Assembly: GCA_910575275.1 (NCBI GenBank)
Contig: CAJTEE010000002.1
Coordinates: 496,001 to 560,000, forward strand
Direction of reading: 5' to 3'
From: Lachnospiraceae bacterium
GTDB taxonomy: Bacteria; Bacillota; Clostridia; Lachnospirales; Lachnospiraceae
Length of the DNA stretch: 64,000 bases
Shown here: positions 6,880-14,253 of the stretch, piece after piece
How positions within the stretch are numbered: position 1 is the first letter of the stretch
Layout: each line of letters begins with the position of its first letter
Notes under the pieces: generated by a model
What the model was told of the DNA's origin: nothing
The model's input: only the letters and a program-made list of their open reading frames with translations
Databases searched by the model: none
Program-made: the position numbers and the translations under genes

Positions 6880-7656
6880 ATGGAATTTTTGCAGATTCTT
6901 CTTGTAACATTTTTTGCCGGCATGGGCGCGGGCCTGGGCACTGGCTTTGCCGGCATGAGCGCTGCGGCCGTGATCAGCCCGATGTTGATCACCTTCCTGG
7001 GCATGGATTCCTACATGGCGGTCGGCATCGCCCTCTCCTCGGACGTCCTGGCAAGCGCGGCGTCCGCCTATATTTATGGAAAAAACAAAAACCTTGACAT
7101 CAAAAACGGCAGTATCATGATGGTCAGCGTCCTCCTCTTTACCGTTGTGGGGAGCGTCATCGCCAGCATGGTCCCTCCGGCGGCAATGGGCAGCTTTTCC
7201 GTTTTCATGACCTTTTTACTCGGCGTAAAATTCATCGTAAAGCCGGTCATGACGACCAAGGAGGCCATGGCTGCCGTCTCCCCGTCCAAACGGATCCGCC
7301 AATCTGTCCTCTGCGGCTCCATGATCGGTTTTATTTGCGGCTTCATCGGAGCCGGCGGAGGCATGATGATGCTCCTCATCCTGACCTCCGTCCTCGGCTA
7401 TGAATTAAAGACGGCCGTCGGTACCAGCGTATTCATCATGGCCTTTACCGCCTTCACGGGAGCCGTTTCCCATTTTGCGATCGGCGGGGCACCTGATTGG
7501 CTCGTATTCGGCCTCTGCGTATTTTTTACGTTCCTGTGGGCAAGGATCGCCGCCGTCTTCGCCAACAAAGCCGAACCGAAAACATTAAACCGTGCAACCG
7601 GTATCGTCCTTGTCGTGCTGGGCGGCGTGATCCTGTTGTTTCGGTTGTTTGCATGA
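6880..7656 (+). CDS. TauE/SafE-family membrane transporter
   Basis: 258 residues with about eight hydrophobic segments arranged as two repeats, each starting with the family's glycine-rich pattern (GMGAGLGTGFAG near residue 14 and GFICGFIGAGGGMM near residue 147). The family (formerly DUF81) exports sulfonates, sulfite or other small organic anions. The ATG follows the marR stop by 2 bases, so the pair is co-transcribed and probably co-translated. The substrate cannot be deduced. The stop codon lies only 3 bases from the stop of the convergent radA gene, leaving no room for a terminator between them. Confidence 0.85.
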   Translation: MEFLQILLVTFFAGMGAGLGTGFAGMSAAAVISPMLITFLGMDSYMAVGIALSSDVLASAASAYIYGKNKNLDIKNGSIMMVSVLLFTVVGSVIASMVPPAAMGSFSVFMTFLLGVKFIVKPVMTTKEAMAAVSPSKRIRQSVLCGSMIGFICGFIGAGGGMMMLLILTSVLGYELKTAVGTSVFIMAFTAFTGAVSHFAIGGAPDWLVFGLCVFFTFLWARIAAVFANKAEPKTLNRATGIVLVVLGGVILLFRLFA

Positions 7657-7659
7657 CCC

Positions 7660-9033
7660 CTATATAAGCCCGATCGCCTCCCGCACATTGTCCACGCCAA
7701 TCAGGCGGATCCTCTTATCCGCTTTCAGCTTCGCAAGATTTGCCTTCGGCAGTACGCAGGCGGAAAAGCCCATCTTAACAGCCTCCGCCACGCGCTGGGC
7801 AGCCTGGGAGACGCCGCGCACCTCGCCGGAGAGACCCACCTCTCCAAAAATCAGCATACCGGAATCCACCTCGCGGTTCTTGTAGCTTGAGACGAGCGCC
7901 ATCACAAGCGCCAGATCGAGCGCCGGCTCGTTCATCTTCATGCCGCCAGCGATGTTGACATAAGCGTCATACCGGCTCATCGCATAGCCGCAGCGCTTCT
8001 CCAGGATCGCCAGGAGAATATTGATACGGTTGTAATCCACCCCGTTCGCCGTCCGCCTCGCCATGCCGAAATTCGTCGCGGTCACGAGCGCCTGTACTTC
8101 TAAAAGAATCGGCCTTGTCCCCTCCAGAGAGCAGGCCACCACCGCGCCGGAGCTCTCCTTGGGCCGCCCGGATAACAGCATCTCCGACGGGTTTGCCACC
8201 TCGGAAAGACCGCTTTCCATCATCTCAAATACGCCGATTTCATTCGTCGAGCCAAACCGGTTCTTGACTGCCCGCAGAATCCGGTAGGAATCCTGACGGT
8301 CACCCTCAAAATAGAGCACCGTGTCCACCATATGCTCCAGCACGCGCGGCCCGGCGACCACGCCCTCCTTCGTCACATGTCCGACAATGAAAATGGCAAT
8401 TCCAAGCCCCTTGGCCGTCTGTAAAAGGAGGTTCGTTGACTCCCGGACCTGGCTTACGCTTCCCGGAGCGGAGCTTATGTCCTCCCGGTACATGGTCTGG
8501 ATCGAGTCGATGACGACGATATCCGGCTTTGCCTGCCCAATCGCCTCGAAGATCGTATCTAGGTTCGTCTCACAAAGGAAAAAGAGCTCGCCTGTTATCT
8601 CGCCGATCCGGTTGGCCCGAAGCTTGATCTGTTTTAGCGACTCCTCTCCCGATATGTAGAGCACGCGCCTTCCCGCCACCGCAAGATTGCGGCAGACCTG
8701 TAAAAGCAGGGTGGACTTTCCGATCCCAGGATCCCCGCCGACCAGCACGAGGCTCCCCTTTACGATCCCGTCTCCTAAGACTCTGTCAAGCTCCAAAAAG
8801 CCCGTCGGGGTACGATCCTGATCCTCTAACGCGATCTCGGAAATACGGACAGGGGCAGCGCCCCGGCCGGAAAGTCTTACGCCCTTTGCCGCCTGTGGCT
8901 TCTTCTCCGAAGCCACGGGCTCCTCCACGAACGAATTCCATTCCTTGCAGGCCGGACACTGCCCCATCCACTTGCTGGATTCATAGCCGCATTCCTTGCA
9001 GAAAAATATGGTACTGTTTTTTGCCTTTGCCAC
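7660..9033 (-). CDS. radA: DNA repair protein RadA
   Basis: 457 residues, the normal length. There is an N-terminal zinc finger (CKECGYESSKWMGQCPACKEW), a RecA-like ATPase core with Walker A GGDPGIGKST near residue 96, the RadA-specific KNRFGS motif near residue 257, and a C-terminal Lon-like domain. RadA drives branch migration of recombination intermediates and works with RecA. The start is GTG at 9033, preceded by AGAGGA about 7 bases upstream. The conserved small gene at 9052 lies directly upstream, 18 bases away, and is probably co-transcribed. Confidence 0.96.
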   Translation of the reverse strand: MAKAKNSTIFFCKECGYESSKWMGQCPACKEWNSFVEEPVASEKKPQAAKGVRLSGRGAAPVRISEIALEDQDRTPTGFLELDRVLGDGIVKGSLVLVGGDPGIGKSTLLLQVCRNLAVAGRRVLYISGEESLKQIKLRANRIGEITGELFFLCETNLDTIFEAIGQAKPDIVVIDSIQTMYREDISSAPGSVSQVRESTNLLLQTAKGLGIAIFIVGHVTKEGVVAGPRVLEHMVDTVLYFEGDRQDSYRILRAVKNRFGSTNEIGVFEMMESGLSEVANPSEMLLSGRPKESSGAVVACSLEGTRPILLEVQALVTATNFGMARRTANGVDYNRINILLAILEKRCGYAMSRYDAYVNIAGGMKMNEPALDLALVMALVSSYKNREVDSGMLIFGEVGLSGEVRGVSQAAQRVAEAVKMGFSACVLPKANLAKLKADKRIRLIGVDNVREAIGLI

Positions 9034-9051
9034 TCTATGGTCCTCTATCCC

Positions 9052-9465
9052 TTATCTGCGGACGATCTTCACCGCCACGCTTTTTCCCTCAGAAAGCTCC
9101 ACGGAAAGGCTTAGCTTCCCGCTCATATTCGTCTTCATACCGCCGGCCGCCACACCGTCCGTGAAAATCTCATACTCCATATCATCCTCGAGCTGCACCG
9201 TAATCTGCGCATCGGCGCTGCCCTCTACGGTAAACGACACAGACGCATCCTTTACTGCAAAATCCGTGACCGCGGTCCCCGGCACGGACTCATAGACAAA
9301 CATGCCGTTTCTCTCGAGCTTCGTGATCTCATGAAACGTCTTCACTTTATAGAGGTCGCCCTCATGCTCGTAGTCTTCCTTTTTCGCTTTAGCCGAAAGT
9401 GTGTAATCGCCAAAGCTGATGGTCCCGTTGTCCTCTGTACGGATTAATTCACTGATCGCTGCCAT
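9052..9465 (-). CDS. Conserved protein of unknown function between clpC and radA
   Basis: 137 residues, acidic, predicted all-beta, no signal peptide and no membrane segment. I recall close relatives in many Lachnospiraceae that some annotations call endosialidase, but nothing here resembles a glycosidase active site, so that label is not adopted. A good AAAGGAG site precedes the ATG by 9 bases. A short hairpin with a T run lies just upstream, between it and clpC. The tight spacing to radA suggests an operon. Function unknown. Confidence 0.75.
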   Translation of the reverse strand: MAAISELIRTEDNGTISFGDYTLSAKAKKEDYEHEGDLYKVKTFHEITKLERNGMFVYESVPGTAVTDFAVKDASVSFTVEGSADAQITVQLEDDMEYEIFTDGVAAGGMKTNMSGKLSLSVELSEGKSVAVKIVRR

Positions 9466-9489
9466 AATACGTTATCTCCTTTTGTGCCT

Positions 9490-9516
9490 GAAAACGGTTC
9501 CGTCTGCCAAACCGTT
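9490..9516 (-). terminator. Short terminator after clpC
   Basis: AACGGTT/AACCGTT stem with TTTTC after it on the minus strand, in the 68-base gap between the clpC stop and the next start. It may be partial, allowing some read-through to the radA operon. Confidence 0.55.
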
Positions 9517-9533
9517 ATTTTGTTTTTGCATTT

Positions 9534-12020
9534 TTATTTTACCACATCCGGCTCTTTTTTTCCAGCGCTTTGTGGATGCCTGGCAGAAAATTTAAGCTTC
9601 CCATCCTTTAACAGGATCTTTACCGAATCGCCTTCCCGAACACGCCCCTCAAGCACGGCCTCGGCCAGACGATCCTCTACCTCGTTCTGGATTGTCCGCT
9701 TTAAAGGCCTTGCGCCATACTTCTCATCGTAGCCCTTGTCGATCAAGTATTCCTTTACATCATCCCCTGCGTGCAGGCGGATGGACATCTGCTGCCTTGT
9801 CCGCTTTTCCACTGTGTTCAAAAGGATCGTTATAATATCCTTCATATGGCCCTTATTCAGCGGATGGAACACGATCATTTCGTCGATCCGGTTTAAAAAT
9901 TCCGGCTTGAACAGCCGCTTTACCTCATCCAAAACGCCGGTTTTCATGCGTTTATACTTCTCCTGCTCGTCGTTTTGGGACATAAAGCCCAGGTGCTTGG
10001 GCGAAATGATGTTCTCTGCGCCTGCATTGGAGGTCATGATGAGGATCGTATTCTTAAAATCGACCCGATGTCCCTGGGAATCCGTGATATGGCCGTCATC
10101 CAACACCTGCAAAAGGATGTTGAATACATCCGGATGGGCCTTCTCAACCTCGTCGAACAGGATCACCGAATACGGATTCCGGCGCACCTTTTCACTGAGC
10201 TGGCCGCCCCCCTCATAGCCGACATAGCCTGGCGGGGACCCGATCATCTTGGACACGCTGTGCTTTTCCATATATTCGGACATGTCCACACGAATCAGCG
10301 CATTCTCCGTCCCGAACATCGCCTCGGAGAGCGCCTTACAAAGCTCCGTCTTTCCAACCCCGGTCGGACCCAAAAACAGGAACGAACCGATCGGGCGCTT
10401 TGGATCTTTTAGGCCCACACGTCCGCGGCGCAGTGCCTTTGCCACCGCCGTTACGGCCTCCTCCTGGCCGACAACACGTTCGTGCAGGATCGTTTCGAGC
10501 TTCAAAAGCCGTTCCGTCTCCTCCTCGGCCAGCTTGCTCACCGGGATCTTCGTCCAGCCCGACACTACATCTGCGATATCATTTTCATCGACAAACAGCG
10601 CCTTCGAGGTCTTCTCCTGCTCCCAGTTTTCCAGAATCTTTGTGACCCGCTCCCGCTTTCTGGCCTGCTTTTTCTTGATTTCCCCGGCCTTTTCATAGGC
10701 CTCGGCCTTGATGGCCTCCTCCTTCTCCTTCTCAAGCGTCTCGATCTGTGCCTGCAGGCCCTTGACCTCCTTCGGCTCCACATAGACCGTCAGACGGATC
10801 TTCGAGGATGCCTCGTCAATTAGGTCAATCGCCTTATCCGGCAGGAATCGGTCGTTGATATACCGGGCCGAAAGCCGGACTGCCGCCTTGACGGCCTCAT
10901 CCGTGATGGTAACATGATGATGCTCCTCATACCGGGGCCTTAAGCCCTTTAAGATCGCAATCGACTCCTCCTCGGTCGGCTCCTCCACGGTCACGGGCTG
11001 AAACCGGCGCTCTAGGGCCGAATCCTTTTCGATGTATTTGCGGTATTCCTCGATGGTCGTCGCGCCGATCAGCTGAATCTCCCCGCGCGCAAGAGACGGC
11101 TTCAGGATATTGGACGCATCCAGCGCGCCTTCTGCGCCTCCCGCACCGATGATCGTATGGATTTCATCAATAAACAGAAGAACATTTCCGGCCTCCCGAA
11201 CCTCATTTAAGACATTCTTGATCCGTTCCTCAAACTCGCCGCGGTACTTGGAGCCGGCTACCATGCCGGACAGATCCAACACCACAACCCGTTTTCCACG
11301 GATCGTCTCGGGGATATCGCCGTTTACGATGAGCTGCGCAAGTCCCTCCGTGACCGCGGTCTTTCCCACGCCCGGCTCACCGATCAGACAGGGATTGTTT
11401 TTTGTCCTGCGGCTTAGGATCTGGATCACACGCTTGATCTCGCGCTCACGGCCGATGACCGGGTCGAGCTTCCCCTCCTCTGCCAGAGCGGTCAGATCTC
11501 TACTGTAGGCGTCAAGTGCAGGTGTCTGTGTCCGGCCGCCTCTGGAAGGGCGTCCTCCAAACAGATCTTCCCGGCCGGCTGCGCAATCCTCACCCATCGC
11601 CGATAAGAGATCGATGTAGATTTTTTGAATGTTGACATTCATCGTGTTGAGAAGCCGGATCGCCACGCAGTCCGACTCCTTTAACATGGCCATCAGGATA
11701 TGCTCGGTCCCGATTAACGGCGCGCGGAAGCGGACCGCCTCCCGATAGCTGTTTTCCAGCACACGTTTTGCGCTCGGCGTATAGCCTCCGCGATCCTTGA
11801 CCTTTGTATTCTGGTAGGAAGCGACAAGCTTTTCGACCAGTGATAAGACCCTCTCATTCGACACGTCGTTGGCCTCTAAGACCTTCGCCGCCGTCCCGCT
11901 CCCCTCCTCGATCAGTCCCACGAGCAGATGCTCGGTGCCGATCGTCCGGGAGCCCATATCCGAGGCCGCATCCTTCGCGAGCTCCAACGCCTCCCTGGCT
12001 TTTTCCGTATATTGGTCCAT
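9534..12020 (-). CDS. clpC: ATP-dependent Clp protease ATPase subunit ClpC
   Basis: 828 residues from MDQYTEKAREAL. It has two Clp-N repeats, the first AAA+ module with Walker A GEPGVGKTAV and its DEIHT Walker B, a middle domain with a UVR-like AYEKAGEIKKKQ segment, and the second AAA+ module with Walker A GPTGVGKTEL. A C-terminal D2-small domain follows. It unfolds substrates for ClpP, and in Firmicutes recognises phosphoarginine tags made by McsB. The ATG at 12020 has GGAGAGGAG 8 bases upstream; the longer GTG start at 12041 would overlap the mcsB stop and lacks a site. It is the last gene of the GntR-mcsA-mcsB-clpC operon. Confidence 0.97.
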   Translation of the reverse strand: MDQYTEKAREALELAKDAASDMGSRTIGTEHLLVGLIEEGSGTAAKVLEANDVSNERVLSLVEKLVASYQNTKVKDRGGYTPSAKRVLENSYREAVRFRAPLIGTEHILMAMLKESDCVAIRLLNTMNVNIQKIYIDLLSAMGEDCAAGREDLFGGRPSRGGRTQTPALDAYSRDLTALAEEGKLDPVIGREREIKRVIQILSRRTKNNPCLIGEPGVGKTAVTEGLAQLIVNGDIPETIRGKRVVVLDLSGMVAGSKYRGEFEERIKNVLNEVREAGNVLLFIDEIHTIIGAGGAEGALDASNILKPSLARGEIQLIGATTIEEYRKYIEKDSALERRFQPVTVEEPTEEESIAILKGLRPRYEEHHHVTITDEAVKAAVRLSARYINDRFLPDKAIDLIDEASSKIRLTVYVEPKEVKGLQAQIETLEKEKEEAIKAEAYEKAGEIKKKQARKRERVTKILENWEQEKTSKALFVDENDIADVVSGWTKIPVSKLAEEETERLLKLETILHERVVGQEEAVTAVAKALRRGRVGLKDPKRPIGSFLFLGPTGVGKTELCKALSEAMFGTENALIRVDMSEYMEKHSVSKMIGSPPGYVGYEGGGQLSEKVRRNPYSVILFDEVEKAHPDVFNILLQVLDDGHITDSQGHRVDFKNTILIMTSNAGAENIISPKHLGFMSQNDEQEKYKRMKTGVLDEVKRLFKPEFLNRIDEMIVFHPLNKGHMKDIITILLNTVEKRTRQQMSIRLHAGDDVKEYLIDKGYDEKYGARPLKRTIQNEVEDRLAEAVLEGRVREGDSVKILLKDGKLKFSARHPQSAGKKEPDVVK

Positions 12021-12037
12021 TTTTTTAACTCCTCTCC

Positions 12038-13075
12038 TCACTGTCTGATCTTTGGCAGACGGGCGCGCAGAAAATCAGCCCTGGCCGCATCCAGTTCTTC
12101 CTTATTCAGGGGCTTCTCGGCCATACTTAACAGATTGGCCGGCTGGATCCCTACCATCAGCCCATAGATCGAGCAGGCCCCGTCAGTCTTAAGAATCCCA
12201 TTCACAACACCGGTCATGACATGGGACAAAAATTCCATCGCATCCTTTCTTGTGAGGCGTCTGGCATATTTCAGGATGCCGTAGGATTTATACACTTCAT
12301 CGGCGTGCGCCAGCGGCCTTGCCTCCTGCGCCTCTTTTTGCAGGCGGCGCTCCTGGTTATCAAGCTCTACAGCCGTCTTTTTTACGATCTCTATAATTTC
12401 CTGCTCTGTTTGCCCCAGTGTCTTCTGATTGGAAACCTGGTACAGGGAGCCGAAATTCTCACCGCCCTCGCCGTAAACACCGCGGATTAACGTCCCAAAA
12501 CGCCCCATGTCGGCCACCAGGCTCGGGAAATTTTTCCTTCGTGACAAAAACGGCAGGTGCACGATTACCGAAGCCCGCAGCCCCGTCCCCACATTGGTCG
12601 GAAAGGCAGTCAGATACCCGTATTTTTCATCGAATGAATACGCAAACCGGTCGCTGATATAGTCATCCAGTGCGTCCGCGCGCTCATAGCAGGAAAGCGG
12701 GTTCAAGCCCTTTTCCATGATCTGGATGCGGATATGGTCGTCGCCGTTTAGAGCAATGCTGACCCGTTCATCCTCCGAGAGAATCAGCCCGGCGGCCTCT
12801 TTCTTTTTCGAAAAGCTCCGGTTGATCGCACGCCGTTCGATGAGCGCCGTTTTTTCAAGCTCCGCCATGCCGTCCAGCCAGGCGAAGCGGTACTTTGTAC
12901 CGTCTAACGCACCGATCCCCCGAAGCCCTGCCCCGAGGCGGTCCACAAGCTCTTTACACTGTTCTGCGGTCATCTTCTCCGGAAACGGATAGTCCCGCCA
13001 GTTTCTTGCGAGGCGGATCCGGCTGTATATTACATTGGAAGCCGGCTCCCCCGGCATCTCATACCATTTCGCCAT
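12038..13075 (-). CDS. mcsB: Protein arginine kinase McsB, CPTN cysteine replaced by Phe
   Basis: 345 residues, the expected length of the phosphagen-kinase catalytic domain plus the small C-terminal pArg-binding domain. Recognisable segments are SRIRLARNW near residue 18, NGDDHIRIQ near residue 110, TNVGTGLRASVIVHLP near 160, and GEGGENFGSLYQVSNQ near 202. The hallmark of the family is a CPTN motif; here it reads FPTN, with F158 in place of the cysteine. By family knowledge this cysteine contributes to substrate binding, and its loss may alter activity or redox sensitivity rather than abolish it. McsB marks proteins with phosphoarginine for ClpCP. The start overlaps the mcsA stop by 17 bases, so the two are translationally coupled. 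Confidence 0.93.
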   Translation of the reverse strand: MAKWYEMPGEPASNVIYSRIRLARNWRDYPFPEKMTAEQCKELVDRLGAGLRGIGALDGTKYRFAWLDGMAELEKTALIERRAINRSFSKKKEAAGLILSEDERVSIALNGDDHIRIQIMEKGLNPLSCYERADALDDYISDRFAYSFDEKYGYLTAFPTNVGTGLRASVIVHLPFLSRRKNFPSLVADMGRFGTLIRGVYGEGGENFGSLYQVSNQKTLGQTEQEIIEIVKKTAVELDNQERRLQKEAQEARPLAHADEVYKSYGILKYARRLTRKDAMEFLSHVMTGVVNGILKTDGACSIYGLMVGIQPANLLSMAEKPLNKEELDAARADFLRARLPKIRQ

Positions 13076-13667
13076 CCTGTTTGATCTCCTCTTTCAGTCC
13101 TCTCATCTCATCCCGAAGTGCTGCGGCCTGCTCATAATCCTCACGCCGGAGCGCTTCCTTAAGCCTTGCCTGCAGAATCAGGACACGCTCCTTTGCATCA
13201 AGCTTTTGGAACCCTTCCGCTTCGTTTTCCGCTTCCGATCCAAAGCCAGCCGTACCATGGCCCTTCCCGACTTCGTCCGCCTGGCCCTGAAGGTTTTTGG
13301 GTCGCTTGCCTACATGGCGCTCACTGCCCTGCAGCTTTTTTATATTTTCTCCAATCAAAGGGTCAAATACGCTGTAGCAGTCGGGACATCCAAACCGGCT
13401 GTTCTGTACAAATTCTTTATAAGTCGTATGACAATTCGGACAGGCCACACTATCATAACGCGCCGTTCCCGATTCCGCATTCTGCATGCCAAGAAGGCCC
13501 GCAAGCAGCCGCCCGAGTGGAAATTCTCCCTCAAATAACGCCGAATACTGGCCGATGTCCACACTTCTCGCACAATGAGAGCAAAGATTGTGCTCCGTCT
13601 TTACTCCATTGATGACCTCCACATATTTTACCGTTGCTTCCCGTGTCTTACAGTGTTCACACAGCAT
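13059..13667 (-). CDS. mcsA: McsA, zinc-binding activator of McsB
   Basis: 202 residues from MLCEHCKTREA. It has two zinc-binding halves: C-x2-C pairs at CEHC and CSHC, then CPNC and CPDC. A charged linker follows, and then a C-terminal UVR motif (LKEALRREDYEQAAALRDEMRGL) of the kind that docks to ClpC. McsA activates the McsB kinase and delivers it to ClpC. The ATG at 13667 is preceded by AGGAGG at 6 bases; the longer frame has no better start. It lies between the GntR regulator, 11 bases upstream, and mcsB, which it overlaps. The linker (about residues 105-145) is polar and low in complexity. Confidence 0.93.
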   Translation of the reverse strand: MLCEHCKTREATVKYVEVINGVKTEHNLCSHCARSVDIGQYSALFEGEFPLGRLLAGLLGMQNAESGTARYDSVACPNCHTTYKEFVQNSRFGCPDCYSVFDPLIGENIKKLQGSERHVGKRPKNLQGQADEVGKGHGTAGFGSEAENEAEGFQKLDAKERVLILQARLKEALRREDYEQAAALRDEMRGLKEEIKQDGEMV

Positions 13668-13678
13668 ATCGCTCCTCC

Positions 13679-14056
13679 TCATTCCTGTCCGCCGAATTGG
13701 TCGAATATTTCGTCAACCAGCGCATGGACCTCCGCCCGGCCCACATTTTTGCAGATCCCGCGGGCCACAAGGCGCGCCAAGCTCTCCCGCATCTCATTTA
13801 ACGCCCGCAGACGGTCCATATTTAACGCCACCACAGCCCCGCGCCGTCTGTCCAGGCGCAGAAATCCCTCCTGCCTTAAGACAGAATATGCTTTATTCAC
13901 CGTATGCATGTTAATTCCGATCTCATCGGCAAGCTGACGCACCGAGGGAAGGCTGTCCCCTTCGCGAAGCATATCCGTCGCGATCCCAAGAATAATCTGA
14001 TTGCAGAGCTGGACATATAAGGCTTCTTCACTGTCAAAATTAATCTTCAGTATCAT
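13679..14056 (-). CDS. GntR-family (YtrA-like) regulator heading the clp operon
   Basis: 125 residues. The N-terminal winged helix is of GntR type (YVQLCNQIILGIA, LPSVRQLADEIGINMHTVNKAYSVLRQEGF), with a short C-terminal helical tail of about 50 residues as in the YtrA subfamily. In most Firmicutes the gene before mcsA-mcsB-clpC is ctsR, which has a different fold; no CtsR gene or GGTCAAA-type heptad repeat was seen here. The promoter is at 14097-14125 with a palindrome over the -10. AAGGAG is about 14 bases from the ATG, which is long. It may be the stress-responsive repressor of this operon (inference). Confidence 0.85.
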   Translation of the reverse strand: MILKINFDSEEALYVQLCNQIILGIATDMLREGDSLPSVRQLADEIGINMHTVNKAYSVLRQEGFLRLDRRRGAVVALNMDRLRALNEMRESLARLVARGICKNVGRAEVHALVDEIFDQFGGQE

Positions 14057-14087
14057 ATCGTTTGCCGCATCTCCTTGTATCAGTTGT

Positions 14088-14125
14088 TATATGCATATAG
14101 TAACAGGTGTTGGGGGATTCGTCAA
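14088..14125 (-). promoter_or_regulatory. Promoter and operator of the GntR-mcsA-mcsB-clpC operon
   Basis: Minus strand TTGACG (14120-14125), 17-base spacer, TACTAT (14097-14102). A perfect palindrome TATATGCATATA (14088-14099), extended by GTTA/TAAC flanks, overlaps the -10. That is the expected position for a YtrA-type GntR repressor. No direct heptad repeat for CtsR is present. Confidence 0.65.
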
Positions 14126-14148
14126 GTGGAAAGAGGAGGAGGGAGGGC

Positions 14149-14244
14149 AATGGGTCCGCGGAGGCGGGCGCAGGCTTAGAGCTTCCAGCCCCGAAGCCTG
14201 GCTGTCCCATTCCATCTGCCACCCCCGGTATCTGCGGACCCATT
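14149..14244. repeat. Long hairpin downstream of the serpin gene
   Basis: AATGGGTCCGC (14149-14159) and GCGGACCCATT (14234-14244) are perfect 11-bp inverted arms. Inside them CAGGCTT (14171-14177) pairs with AAGCCTG (14194-14200). No T run follows on either strand, so it is not a classical terminator, though it could stabilise the serpin mRNA 3' end. Confidence 0.5.
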
Positions 14245-14253
14245 TCCACTCCC

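Noticed and set aside
10249-10698. Long open frame on the plus strand inside clpC
   Set aside because: It is the reverse complement of a certain gene, has no ribosome site and has an unlikely composition. Many similar frames occur across all large genes and were dropped.
14057-14130. CtsR heptad-repeat operator
   Set aside because: No GGTCAAA-type direct heptads present; the visible dyad is of a different type.
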